This document shows positions 32,513 to 44,929 of a DNA stretch of 64,000 nucleotides, in pieces. Source of the DNA: Eledone cirrhosa (Eukaryota > Mollusca > Cephalopoda > Octopoda > Eledonidae). Location of the stretch: the NCBI GenBank assembly GCA_964016885.1, contig OZ024740.1, positions 203,418,877 to 203,482,876 on the forward strand, in the 5' to 3' direction. Below the pieces are notes generated by a model that saw nothing but the letters and a program-made list of their open reading frames with translations, was not told the DNA's origin and did no database searches. The translations under genes and the position numbers were made by a program. Position 1 is the stretch's first letter. Each line of letters opens with the position of its first letter.

Positions 32513-34080
32513 ACATGTGACTGGCAGAACACCTCTCCCTGTCACAATATCTGAATCATGTGACCAAGATTCTGGTTGCTAAGATGGTGCAACTCAAGAA
32601 AGGGAGATAATTTCAAGAAATCAGAAATGTTTCTCAGTTGATATACATACTATTGAAAAGTCAGTCTCGTGTGTGTATGTAAATATACAGACATATACAT
32701 ATATGAATCCCGTAGATACAGTAGAGTGTTGTAGATAAGAACTGAAAAATGTTTATGATTGGAGATTATCCCTGAAATTTGAAGGCTCATATATGACTGT
32801 TCAAAATCTCAAAACAGCAAGCAAGGGAGATAACTCCAACAGTATTAGTTAATCCAAGTTTGGAGAATGACGAGGTTCTTATCTGGCAGTCAGATTTCCA
32901 TTTTGTTAAATTGTTTGTTTGTCATCATCGTCGTTTTACACCTGTCTTTTTATGGTGGAGTGGGTTATTACAAAATAAGTCAGTATTTAATTGGAGTTAC
33001 TGCCCTAAATATGTTGAAGTATTGTGTCTTGTTTATACACATTCCAGTATTGGCATGGTTTCTACAGTTGGATGCCAATCATCTGTTGACCTGTCTATCA
33101 CACATTATTGCAATTCTTATATATATATATATATATATATATAAATTTTTACACATAAACTAAGAGAAAACCCACTCACCCATACAAGCAAGGCACCCAA
33201 TATGCTTTTGTCAAGCTTCTTCATCCACTACATCTGCCATCATTTTTCACTCTATCAAACCTCAATGCACCCCTACGATGCAGTAAGGTATGGTACATTG
33301 CAGGTCCTTTCCTCTGCTTATTGCCCCATTCTTTACAAACTTAATCCTTCCCTCTGACAACTCTGAACACAGTGCTGCTTTGTAACAAAAAGTGCTTGGT
33401 TTGATTATACTCCCCACTATCACTCTTAACCAGTCCCCATTACTATTATCCATGTAATTGTATCTCCATTCCACATCTATCTCCCATCCACTGCTGATCA
33501 TCAGCCTCTTTTCTCTATACTGTTTCATCACCTACCCCTATACCTCATAATAATCGAGTATCAAAAGGGACTGGCAAATGAGACTTACATGAACAAGATA
33601 CCCAAATGTAGATATATTATCCTTCCCAAGTTCCACTATGTTATGTTCCTTTTGCCATGCTTGCATAGGTGGGTGTGTCTTCTCCCACATTTTATATCAC
33701 CAATTGTCATAATCCTTTATCCCTATATTTATACAGCTCAGCATCATGAGACCAGTCCTCTCTACTTTGTCCCATTCTCATACCCAGTTTCTCTCTTAGC
33801 TCATTTCCACTCCATCAGTCATGCACAATTTATTATTACCCGATGAAGTTGGTCATACACAAAAATAAAGTCCTATGTGATGAACTGGATTTTTCAGTGT
33901 ATGTCTCTTTCACTATCGTCTAAGGTAATGTATTCAGGGTTTTGTCTGTCAGGTCAATGACATTTCCATGACAGTGATTTCTTTAACAAGACATAAAAAA
34001 AACTTTGCTGATGGTCATGATTAACCCACAGGTAAAGTTGTCAATTAACTTTGATTGTAAAAAGTTAAATAATTAGAGTG
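32513..34080. other. GABPA intron 1: unassigned sequence
   Basis: Contains a tail fragment at about 32920-33090 and a TA run at 33119-33143. 33160-33850 is C/T-rich with open frames on both strands but no motif I recognise. No gene is called. Confidence 0.4.
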
Positions 34081-34254
34081 TTATGTTGGTAGTATTGGTA
34101 GAGTGGTTAGGATGTCTATGTGTGTATATATATATATATATAATTGTAAGTGGGAAAATCAAATAAGATAAAAAGTTATCTAAATTTACTTCAATGTCCC
34201 AATTGCAGTTTTGCTGTGCGAATTGCAGCTTGGATATTCCAATAATTTAAGATA

Positions 34255-34585
34255 TCCATAGCTGTGAGATCATGGCTTGGTGTCTATCGCTGGATGCCCT
34301 TCCTAATGCCAACTACATTTACAGTCTGTACTGGATGCTTTTTGTCGTGACATCTACTTAACCATTGTACAGTGTGGGCTAGATGCTTTTTGTCATAACA
34401 CCTACATGACCACTTTACAGTGTGGATGGCACTTTCTGTCATGGTGTGGATTGGGGACTTAGATGAGGGAGATGCATGGGGGATTGTGGAGGTAAATACA
34501 ATGAGAGAGGGAAGGTGGTGCATATGAGAGGCCAACTCTTCTGTATTGTTGCATAGCACCAGAGATCACGGTCCTGTGATATATA
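34255..34585 (-). repeat. LINE/SINE tail copy with C-terminal LINE edge
   Basis: GGATGCCCTTCCTAATGCCAA, three CAGTGTGGGCT-type units, then the start of the LINE C-terminal segment (GTATTGTTGCATAGCACCAGA). Reverse orientation. Confidence 0.6.
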
Positions 34586-34771
34586 TATATTTGGGTGTAT
34601 AAACACAAGGAAAAAGTGCTCAATACTATAGTAGAGATTAATATATTCTTTAAGTTCAGGCTTGAGTCTTGTTATTCGGTTTTTTCTGTGTACTCCCGGA
34701 GTCGTCTATTGACTCTAAAGTCGCCACCACCTGATGAGACGTTGCCTCCTGCATTCTGAGGAATACAATAG

Positions 34772-35011
34772 TATCCTGTTTACTCCAAGTACACACATAC
34801 ACATACAGTGTCTAAAAGAGGAGTGGTCTATCAGTACATCGGTCCAGCTGTGGTGGCAGAGAACGAAGGAGTGGCCCCTGAATATCTGACAACTCCTTCC
34901 CCAAAAGAAATTTTTTCAGCCTTTGAATATGGAGACCCTCCTGATAGCTATCAACGCGGTGTTTCACACTCAACTCCCATTATCCTCACCACAGAACCTA
35001 ACATGATCTAA
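34772..35011 (+). other. Unassigned coding-like block
   Basis: Open from 34772 to a TAA at 35009-35011. The reading from 34808 gives a balanced, non-repetitive composition (RGVVYQYIGPAVVAENEGVA ... GDPPDSYQRGV), unlike the other small frames here. A possible acceptor ACACATACAG ends at 34807, so it could be a last exon of an unseen gene or a retro-copied fragment. I do not recognise the protein. Confidence 0.3.
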
Positions 35012-35262
35012 TTTAGGTCAGATGTTTCTGACAACAGAAAATATAAATTGGGATTCTTGTGCTTATTGATGTTTGTCTTAGTTGTCTGGTGGGTGGGGTG
35101 GAAATAGTTATTTTATTGACATAGCTACAGTTTGGTGAAAGTCTATTATGGGAACATAATACTTTCAATATTGTATACTTGCATTCTTAAATAGTTTTAT
35201 TATTATGTACTTTCGATTTGTGTTGTAATGTCATCACTGCGACTAAAAACTACGAAGAAAAA

Positions 35263-35412
35263 ATTGGTGGATTGGCAGTATCGATAGAGCGTTGGAAAAC
35301 GGCCCTTTACGTTACATCCAGCTTAGGTTAGCTTTGCCTTTCATCCTTGCGGGGCCGATTTAATCGACATTCCCCTTTCAATTGCTGGCCTTGTGCCAAA
35401 AGTAGACCAAAT
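35263..35412 (+). mobile_element. S2 SINE, internally deleted
   Basis: GGTGGATTGGCAGTATCGATAG head and GGCCTTGTGCCAAAAGTAGA end, with the B-box area damaged. Confidence 0.7.
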
Positions 35413-35576
35413 TAGTTTTCCGTCAATATTGTCGTATTCTACATCTTTGTTAAAGTATATTTACAGAATTTTATTTAAAAATATGAATTAAGAAAGTTAA
35501 AGATACAAAGATCAGAGGGAGGGTACTAAACTGTAGTTACATAATTTTATAGGCGTGTATGGACCTATATGCAAAG

Positions 35577-35795
35577 ACGCCTGGCTTAATGGTTTGGGTG
35601 TTCGGCTCACGAACGTAAGGTTATGAGCTCGATTCTTGGCGGCTCTTTTATCTTATGTTGCTCAGGTCTATTCAACTAACTGGCTTAGATGAGTTGAACC
35701 GAAATGAACAACCTTGTCGCACACTGCGTTTGAAGAATGCTCGGCCACTTGCACGTTAATTTCACGAGCGTTCGGTCTAAACCGACAGAGGTCCA
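35577..35795 (+). mobile_element. S3 SINE
   Basis: tRNA-like head CTGGCTTAATGGTTTGGGTG, B-box-like TGAGCTCGATTCTTGG, and a tail with GCACGTTAATTTCACGAGC. Confidence 0.65.
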
Positions 35796-35805
35796 ACAAT
35801 AACAT

Positions 35806-36387
35806 ATGAACTCGTATATAATGTTTACGTATAGTTTAACTGAATATTTATACACATTTATTCTGAATCAGGCTGTGTTATTTGCAGTTCAGCAGCAGCA
35901 TGTTTTTGTAAACAATCGCTTGGGTGTTGTCACAGGGGACAGAATTCATAAAACTTATTTTCTTAATTGTTGTTCTTCTCGTTGTTATTTAATTATTTAT
36001 CTCCGCGTGTTTTAATTACGTTTGTCTTTATACCAAACAAATTAATTGCCGATGTTTTATAAATGTGTAAGTATATACACAAATTCTATGTTTGACGAAG
36101 GCAGGATTTTTTAAAACTTTAAGTGACCTACTTCTAGATAACTTTAGAATAAAAAGTCGTTAAATTCTCTTTCACTTCTCCCCGACTTTTCATATCTCAT
36201 GTCAGCCATCATTACTACAAAAATACTATCACACAACATTTGTTGTTATTTAATCATGATTGGGAATTTTTCTTAATATTATTTAATTGGGAGGAGCAAG
36301 GGAAATATTTTAATGCATGTTCCACCAAACGTGAACCTAATATAACTATGTACAATTGCCTCCTGTGTTTTGTTCGTTCATTTTCAA

Positions 36388-36390
<3 letters not shown>
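35806..36390. other. No recognisable feature
   Basis: AT-rich intronic sequence of GABPA; open frames have no known motif. Confidence 0.45.

Positions 36391-36478
<88 letters not shown>
36388..36478. repeat. (TC)n-(TA)n microsatellite
   Basis: About 40 bases of TC followed by about 50 of TA. Confidence 0.95.
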
Positions 36479-36480
<2 letters not shown>

Positions 36481-36894
36481 GTGTGTGTAAGTGTATGCAC
36501 ATATATGTTTATCATCATCATCGTTTTTAGGTCAACTTTTCCATGATGGCACGTCTTGGGCGCTAACCCTTCTAGTAGCTTAGACATGCAGATACGATGT
36601 ACCTATTCTAACCCGGATACACTTGCGCGCGCGTATTGGTAATAGGAAAAGCATCTAGCCATAGAAAACCTGCTAATAAAAGGGGCAGAAGGGCTCTTCA
36701 GCTGTGTCAATATTCCTAGTGCTGCTACTACGATAAAATGCACTTGGTAGAAGGCAATCACGTATGTGAGATGTAAGCCTCTAGCCTGTCTAAGAGAGTA
36801 GCAGCTCTGCTTGAGTACTGATTCGGTCTGTAATTAATCTTCTAACTCTTGCTAACAGGGAAAACCCGGTGTTAAATTATATACATAGGTTGTA

Positions 36895-37070
36895 CGTCTC
36901 TCACAGGCCACTCATCTACACTCTATTTCTTTAAGGACCACCAGATGACTGATCATGGTACTCTATCAAAGGCTTTCTCCAGATCAACGAAAGCGAGATA
37001 TATTGGTTTACACTTAACTAGGAACTTCTCTAGTAGAAGAGAATATCTCACTAGCAAGCTGAGATCAAAT
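36895..37070 (-). mobile_element. LINE reverse-transcriptase fragment
   Basis: Reverse complement of the motif A region (AGAAAGCCTTTGATAGAGT; Leu-Glu-Lys-Ala-Phe-Asp-Arg). Short, truncated on both sides. Confidence 0.6.
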
Positions 37071-37730
37071 TAAAGCTTGAAAAAATAGCATAATTCAAAA
37101 TAAAATTAAACTTTACAAATGCAAAGTGTTAAGAGGACTCATCAGTTCTATCAAGGGTACAATAACCTGTTTAGTGTTAGTGACACAATAAAGGTACCCA
37201 GTACACTCTTTAAAATGGTTGGCGATAGGAAAGGCATCAAGCTATAGAAAACTTGTCAAAGAGTCTGGAGACTCTTCAGGTATGTCAGACATGACAACCT
37301 CCCTAGTGTTGATGCCACAATAAAATACACCCAGTGCACTCTGTATAGTGTAGTAACATTCACAAGCAAGATGCAAATCTGATGCCTATCTGTGAGGTAA
37401 TTAGCTTACTGATTTGTTCTGTGGTAGCCCATCAAATCTTTGCCAACAGGTAAAACAAATGTTAAATCATTGTGATGATGATGATTTCTATACAAAAATA
37501 GCACTGCCGCTCTAAATCCCTCTAACCCTAGTTAGCTTCTGATTTATATATATATATATATATGTAAATGTGGTTGGTTTTAGGAAGGACATCCGACTGT
37601 AAAAAAAACCCTGCCAAACACGCTTGTGTGAGAGCGAGACATGGTCTCCCGACCATTCCCGCATCAAATGGAACAAAACCATCTAACCCATGCTAGCGTG
37701 GAAGATGGACGTTAAATGAAGATGATATAT
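37070..37730 (+). repeat. LINE/SINE tail copies
   Basis: Two decayed tails at 37130-37470 and a better one at 37560-37725 (GGTTGGTTTTAGGAAGGACA ... CCCATGCTAGCGTGGAAGAT), both ending in (GATGAT)-like runs. Confidence 0.6.
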
Positions 37731-37903
37731 ATATATTTTTTTTCCTACAAATTAGTCCTTTTAGTTAAAATTTGCGATAATTTTCAAAATTTATTTGAAA
37801 ATAGGGGCCGTACATTTCGCCAGAAATATGGTGCTAAGAGGGTTAATTTAGGTTGTCACAAAGGACATGCCTATTTCATTTCTCAGTCCACTATGAAAAG
37901 TGA

Positions 37904-37927
37904 ATCTCTCTCTCTCTCTCTCTCTCT

Positions 37928-37971
<44 letters not shown>

Positions 37972-37976
37972 GGGGT
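37904..37976. repeat. Palindromic (TC)n-(GA)n-(G)n tract
   Basis: A (TC) run followed directly by a (GA) run that is its reverse complement, then about 16 G. It can fold into a perfect hairpin. Length may be unreliable in the assembly. Confidence 0.9.
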
Positions 37977-38360
37977 TAAGTGTTATTCTAAATATCAGGA
38001 GGCTACAGCTCCACTTTATTTATAATGTTAATTGATATTGCCAGTTGGTATGGTATAAAGAATTTCTATTTCTCACCATCCCCCTTTAGTTATTTAAAGG
38101 AGCTGCCGCTGATTTGATTGAGCTTTTGAAAACTAGCATTCTAAAAATAGATTCTTTTTTTCCTTTCATTTCACTGATAGAATGCTTTCTCTACTACAGA
38201 AATGGTACTGCCTTAAATGAAATCATAACATTGTTGTAATTTATGGTCTCCTTCATACATTGCATTCCTGGCTTTCATGTGAAACAAAACGACCCATATT
38301 GAAGGGTTCCTATTTAAAATAAAATATTTCAACATAATTTTAGAACCATTCATTCATTCA

Positions 38361-38694
38361 TTTTCATTTCATTTTACGTCTGCTTTTTCCCTGCTTGCAA
38401 GGGTGGGACGGGAACTGATTCTGGCTTGATTTCTACAGCTGGATGCCCTTCCTAACACCTACCTCATTTAGAGTGAGTGCTGGGTGCTTTTTTGCCGTGG
38501 CACCTCCACGACCACTTTGCAGTGGAATGATATGGACCCCAGTCCCTATCATCTCATTTCTACAGCTGAGTAAACTGGAGCAATGTGAAATAAAGTGTGT
38601 TGCTCAAGGAAACAACACATCACCCAGTCTGAGAATTGAACTCATAACCTTTCGATTGCAAGGCCAATGCTCTAACCATTAAGCGATGTGCCTC
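38361..38694 (-). mobile_element. S1 SINE
   Basis: Complete copy, reverse strand, same parts as 31850-32176. Set inside an M1-like AT-rich MITE remnant (38230-38800). Confidence 0.8.
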
Positions 38695-39389
38695 CATATA
38701 TTAAGTTACTATCTTTGTCATGAAATAATTAGTAATTTTAGTAAATCCCTCAAAATTAATTAAAATAGAGTGTATTTCATTAGAAATACGGTTGTGGAAG
38801 GGTTAAAAACTCATATGAGACAGTAAGCACAATTGATAATTATAGAACTGAACATGTTGAACTTTGAGGATTTTTTTGTTTCTATGTTTTGATTTACTAT
38901 ACTTTGGTTTGATGACATTTGGATCATGAATTCTGTTTTAGGCCATAACAATAAGGGTTACAGGTGAAAAGGGAAGGAGCTATGTTGTTAGCTGTTTCAG
39001 TTATATGCTCTTGTTGTCTTTACGGTTGGGGTTGGCAGAATGGTTAGTGTGTCAAATTCCACAGAAGTCAACTTTGCATTTCACTCTTCCAAGTTTGATA
39101 TACCAATCAATTGGGGTCAATTTAATCAATAAATATAGATATATATTCCAAGGTCTTACATACAATCTATTCATTTGAATGTGATATATAGATTTTGAGT
39201 AAATGTATTTTATTGCACAATACAATTTTCCAACTAATCATACGGCAATGAGTCGTGTAACTGATATTGGTTGATAAAGAGTGAGAGACTAATTCTGTGA
39301 TATCCTGTTTTGAAACATATAAAATGTGGCAACTGTATATCACCAACATTTAGCATCTATTTTCTATGTTTGCATGGGTTAGATGGGCT

Positions 39390-39790
39390 ATATTCAAGAC
39401 CAGTCAGGTCTAAAACATGGAATGTTTTGTTCATACCTGCCATGTGTGGACTGGGCGTTTTTTGTTGTAGCACCAAAACGACTTTACAGTGTTGACTGTG
39501 TACTTTTTGCAGTGTGGGCAGGGTGCTTTTTGAGGTGACACCAGAACTGCCACTTTGCAATGTCGACGAAGTGCTTTTTGTTGCTACACCAATGTGATAG
39601 CTTTAATGTGGATTGGGTGCTTGGCACCAAAACGGCCACTTTTTGTTGTTACCATCATGACCCTTTTACAGGTTGGATTGGTGCTTTTGTTGTGACTCCA
39701 TCATAGACACATTACATGGTGGACTGGGCACTTTTATTATGTGCCCAACTTGCCTACACAATAGGGTAGGCTGTGCACTTTCTTCATTTA
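39390..39790 (-). repeat. Tail with expanded internal tandem units
   Basis: Seven or so units of about 40-55 bases (ACTTTACAGTGTTGACTG-type, each with TGCTTTTTG and CACCA), a minisatellite-like expansion of the LINE/SINE tail. Confidence 0.6.
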
Positions 39791-40820
39791 TATAAACACA
39801 CACACATGAATATATTCCAAGTGATGACTGCTGTTCATTTAAAACAAAGGATATATAATGGAGTTTGTTTCCATTTAATAATGTCTACAATGTAATTGAA
39901 ATAACTTGAACATTTTAAATTACTTGAGATTATTTTGATATATTGATGTCTTTTCCACTTACAGTTGTTTGTGTATAACATTAGTTGAACTTATGTTTCA
40001 TTGTTGGCACAAGCATGGTTGTGTGGTTAAGATGTTCACTTTGCAACCATGTGGTTTGGGCTCTTTTCTCTTGGTTATGTCTTCAACTATAAGCCTTGAA
40101 CCAACCAATGCTTTGTGAGTGAATTTGGTAGACAAAACTGGAAGAAAGGTTGTTGCGTGTGTATGTATGTATATATATACATATATATATCACACCTCTT
40201 GTACCCTTCACTTTGGTGCCCAAGTCAGACCTTTCGAATACCTCCCTCTACTTATCTTCCTCCTCCCAACCCCCTTTTCCCACCCTTCACACACTACTCA
40301 TACCTCTACTTAGTCTCTCCTTATCCGAACTTTCCTGAAGAAGGACTTCTATTCAAAATGTTGAACCCTCCTCCACTTCCTCCAAGCGTGAGCCTTATAT
40401 AACTGTGTACTTTTGCATTTCTGTGTTTGTTTTGTTTCATTTTGTTTCATACACATACATACAGACACACTCATAGATAGATATATGGTTGGGAGGAATT
40501 TTTAGTTGTGTTACGGCTATGACAACATCTCTAGCATTGGAAATCTACATAATAAATGCATCCATTACACTCTTTAAATTGATTGGTGACAGGAAGGGCA
40601 TCCGGCCATAGAAAACCTAGTACTAGTGTCATGATAAAAGGCACTCTGTAGAGTGTGGGAACATATGTAAGCAAGATGTGGACTGCCTAACCCATCTGAG
40701 AGATCAGTAGCTCCAAATAAGTACTAACTTGGTCTGTGATGACGCCTGCTCCAACCAATAGCAGCATGGAAAAGTCAACATAAAAATGATGATGATGGTG
40801 ATATATATATATGTGTGTGT

Positions 40821-40934
40821 GTAAAATCCCAACTGCGGTGCCAAGCAGTTTCAGCTTGTGTGTTCAGCAAGCCTTTTTCAAAGTTTGCTGAACACACAAC
40901 CTTAAATCGTTTGGTGCCGCGGTTGGGATTTTAC
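40821..40934. repeat. Fold-back (hairpin) element
   Basis: The arm GTAAAATCCCAACTGCGGTG (40821 on) is the reverse complement of CGCGGTTGGGATTTTAC (to 40934), and pairing continues inward through TGTGTGTTCAGCAA / TTTGCTGAACACACA. Arms are about 50 bases with a 14-base loop. Non-coding. Confidence 0.85.
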
Positions 40935-41028
40935 ATATCTCTGTACCCATTCTACATCTCCCCATGTATCGAATACTCACAGGATTAGTGGTCTTCTCAG
41001 TCTCAGAACCGCAGACTCTATATATATA

Positions 41029-41891
41029 CAGGGTGCGGACGATATTTGTTCGCAAGATTACTGTCTAGGAAAAGTTAACACAGTAGTTTTATTTTTTGAG
41101 ATATATTTATCAAACTTGGGTCAGTTTGTCTTCATGACTTGTTCTTTCGATCTCACTCGATAAACTCACCATTGGCTTTGAAGGCGGGCTCGGAACCGGC
41201 TACAGGCCTTCATCACTGTCCCCCGGCTTAGGCCCCTAAAGGCACTTGTGATCCTGGCCTTAAGATCGTCGTTCGTATTGCAGCTAGATCTGTTGGTGTC
41301 TCGTTCCACTGCGCCCCACACAAAGAAGTCAAGGGGGTTGCAGTCAGGCAAGCTGGGAAGCCAGATATCAGGGGAAGTGTGGTCGACGAAGTTCTCTGAC
41401 AGCCAGGCTTGGGTCTTTCGGCTGGTATAGCAGGGCGCTGAGTCTTGCTGCCACATGTACGGCCTACCTGCAACTACCTGGTCGATCCAGGGCTTTACTA
41501 CCTCGCTCAGAACGCGGATGTAGCCATCGGTGTTCAGCTTGCAACCATCAGGGAAGAAGTGAGGTGGCATGACGACACCTAAGACCAATGTTGTCGCTGG
41601 AAACTTTGTCTGCGTGACTCTGGGCACATCTTTGGATGAGACAGCGAGCCACCTGTTGTTCTGGGAGTTGATCTTCTGGTCTTATTTGTCCTCCCAGCGT
41701 GGATTCCAAGAAGAACTCCGTGTCTCTTCCACAAATTTGGAGGTTCAATATTATTCATAATCAATTATTCTGAAAATAAATAATGGAAATATAGTCACTG
41801 TTTTTATGAAGACAAGAGTGACAACGGAAGTAAAAAAAATTTGCATAAAATTAGCAGTTGAAAATTGTGAAAAAATATCGTCCGCACCCTG
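41029..41891 (-). mobile_element. Mariner-like DNA transposon, internally deleted
   Basis: Inverted terminal repeats CAGGGTGCGGACGATATTT at 41029-41047 and its exact reverse complement ending 41891, flanked by TA. Total 863 bases, short of the usual 1.3 kb. It encodes the C-terminal part of a Tc1/mariner-type transposase on the minus strand; the N-terminal DNA-binding part is missing. Confidence 0.9.
41166..41627 (-). pseudogene. Mariner-like transposase, C-terminal part
   Basis: WQQDSAPCYTSRKTQ holds the second catalytic Asp, and LPSLPDCNPLDFFVWG the third acidic residue of the DDE/D triad. An upstream piece (to 41764) carries the region before it in other frames. The first Asp and helix-turn-helix domains are absent or broken, so it is inactive. 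Confidence 0.85.
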
Positions 41892-42826
41892 TATATATGT
41901 AGATAGATAGTGAGAGAGTTAATGTAGAGTAGAGGACTTATTAGTTTTGTTGAGGATATGACAAACACTTCAGTACCAGTTCCTTGGATAAAATACACCA
42001 AAAACCATTTTTAAGATGTTTGTGTTGGATGTGGTCCTTCAACTCATGTAGAAGGGCAGTAACTCTGAATAATAACTGACTCACACCATACTAGCAGGAA
42101 AAGTAGACATAAATTGATGATGGTGATCATTAGTGTTAACTATAGCATTAATGATAGCTGATTTCAGGTTCAACTTTTATTAAGTTTTCACTTCATTTGC
42201 CATTTAATTATTTTAATTATCCTTTCTCACAAATAAATGGAATCTTTTATTGTTTTGGTGGGATTTTAGTTGATCATATTGATCCAATTACATATTTTAA
42301 GTTTAGTATTTATCAATTACCTGTTTCTTAAACCACTAAGTTATGGGACATAAACACTGGTACAAATTCAAACACAGGCACAGATGTGCACATATACACA
42401 CACCCACATGACTACTAAATTCCATTGAGATGGCATTGGTCAACCAGGGGCTATAGTAGAAGACACTTGTCCAAGGTGCTATACAGTGGGACTGAACCTG
42501 GAATCACATTGCTGTAAAGCAAATCCCTTAATTATACAGTTATGCCTGCATCTAGGATTATTACATGGAGAATAAATGAACAGGTTTATTTATTAAGATT
42601 TTTAAAAAATAGGAAGAAGCCACAATATTTGTTTCAACCTGTTTTTCCACATGGGTAAGAAAGAGATTACTTTGAATAGTCACTACTGGATTATTTTTAT
42701 CTCTAATAACATCAACAAAGAAGCTCATAATTTCAAATCCTTTATTGATTATAATTTCAATAACTGCCCTGTTGCTCTTCACTAGTGTTACTCTTTCATA
42801 TATATTTCCTCCCATATTCTCTATAG

Positions 42827-43630
42827 TCTATATATTAATTTCAACAATGTCAGTATTCCGTGTATCATAATTCTTGATTATCATTGGTTCATAGGTTTCA
42901 AACGACTCCGCCCACCTCAACGACGCCAAACTTAAATTAATATGCATAATGTCAATGAGGGAGTGAGAGGGGAGAGTAAGAAACGAAGGCAAAGTGAACG
43001 CTGTAACTATTACCATGTGTGCGTGTGTATGTATGTGTGTGTGCGTGCATGCAGCGTTCCACAGAAAGTAAAAGCAATTCGACTTTATCAAACAGTGAAC
43101 TACAGCGGGGACGGCGTGCAGCCAGGAATGAAGAAAAATGGGCCGAACAGCGCCATTGGAATGCCAAACTTCAGAGGCGAAGACGTGCTGCCATGAATGA
43201 AGAGGAGCTGGCTGAACAACGCCAACGAAACACTGGAGCCAAGCAGCGACGGCGTGCTGCGATGGTTGAAGACGAACTGGCTGAGCATCATCATTTATAT
43301 TAATTATCTATATCTATATCTACATATAATATAAAAAATTGGAACTTCCATCATCCTTTTGAGAAACGTGGAACAACCATGTCTATGCAATGATACACGT
43401 TTTACAGCCAGACAGAAGATGAACCATCTAGGTGGGAATACCTAGAATTGTTCATATACTATGCACAAACGGTACAACAAAGAATCTGGTATGTCTGGAA
43501 GATTTCTTTTACTGTTTTTTGTATTACACAGACACCACGGACTCACCTCATACTGTAACCAGACAAACATCCGATACAGTCATTTTCTCTTTTACCTGTC
43601 TTCTCTTATCATCTGGGTACATCAGCTAGT
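42827..43630 (+). mobile_element. Non-autonomous Helitron, copy 1 (tandem)
   Basis: Starts TCTATATATTAATTTCAAC and ends TACATCAGCTAG, the TC...CTAG ends of Helitrons. The GC hairpin expected before the end is deleted here. The interior has a 17-aa-type coding repeat (RRRAAMNEEELAEQRQRN, 43040-43300). No Rep/helicase. Confidence 0.75.
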
Positions 43631-44468
43631 CTATATATTAATTTCAACAACGTCATTATTCCGTGTGCCATAATTCTTGATTATCATTGGTTCATAGGTT
43701 TCAAACGACTCCGCCCACCTCAACGATGCCAAACTTAAATTAATATGCATAATGCCAGTGAGAGGGGTGAGAGAGGCAAGGTGAATGCTGTGTTTGGATA
43801 CACTATGTATATGTGTCAGTGTAGAGACATGTGTGTGTGTGGAAATAAGAGGGGAAGGAAAGCAATAACTATTAACATGTGCGTGCACGTATGTTTATGT
43901 GTGTGTGCGTGCAGCGTTCCACAGAAGTAAAAACTATCATCATGTGTGCGTGCGTGTGCGCATTTCCATGCTTGTATGTGTGTGTACGTGCGGCATCCCA
44001 CAATCACCACGCAGTTTATCTGTCTGTGTGCCTGTCTGTCAGTCTAACATACACAGAGTTGTGAAGGGAGTAAATAGGGACCTTTTTTTACATTGACGGA
44101 CATCTTTTATATTAATTATCTATATCTACATATAATATAAAAGATTGGAACTTCCGTCATCCTTTTGAGAAACGTGGAACAACCACGTCTATGCAATGAT
44201 ACACGTTTTACAGTCAGACAGAAGATGAACCATCTCCTAGAGGTCACTATTCTAGGTGGGAGCACCTAGAATTGTTCATATACTATGCACAAACGGTACA
44301 ACGAAGAATCTGGTATATCTGGAAGATTTTTTTTACTGTTTTTTTGTATCACACACCACGGACTCACCTCATACTGTAACCAGACAAATATCTAATACAG
44401 TCATTTTCTCTTTTACCTGTCTTCTCTTATCATCTGTTTACCCGGGCGAAGCTGGGTACGTCAGCTAG
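43631..44468 (+). mobile_element. Non-autonomous Helitron, copy 2 (tandem)
   Basis: Begins directly after copy 1 with the same TCTATATATTAATTTCAAC and ends CCCGGGCGAAGCTGGG, a short hairpin, then TACGTCAGCTAG and T. The interior differs from copy 1 in the middle but matches at both ends. Confidence 0.8.
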
Positions 44469-44696
44469 TAATTACTGTTTCAACTTAATTGCAATACATG
44501 CTGAGGCAAGTTGGTTGTTCATTTAATATTAAACATTGTCACATCATTTAGTTTTAGTGATTATTAAATCAGCAACATTACTGTCTTTTAATTACATCTC
44601 TTAGATAGAACAAGCATCTTCATTATCTCCACTTTTACATGTTTTCTCATTCTTACATGGGTTAGACAAGTCTTCTCCAGTACAGTCTCTCACTCC

Positions 44697-44697
<1 letters not shown>

Positions 44698-44750
<53 letters not shown>
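44698..44750. repeat. (TC)n microsatellite
   Basis: About 50 bases of TC. Confidence 0.95.
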
Positions 44751-44929
44751 ATCTCCTTTGAGAAGTATAGTTTCTTAAAGTCAACTTCCACCACCTCTGT
44801 CCAACATCTGAAATAAATAGATCAGGATTTGAAAGGACCTGTAGCTAAATGCTACAGATGTCTGCCCTCTGCTGGCTCAGTTTCTCACCAATAATGGTTT
44901 TAACAATGTTGGTGACTATATCAAGGTGG

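Noticed and set aside
39390..39790. Evenly spaced repeats resembling a CRISPR array
   Set aside because: Units are diverged tail repeats of a LINE/SINE in an animal genome; no conserved short repeat with unique spacers, no cas genes.
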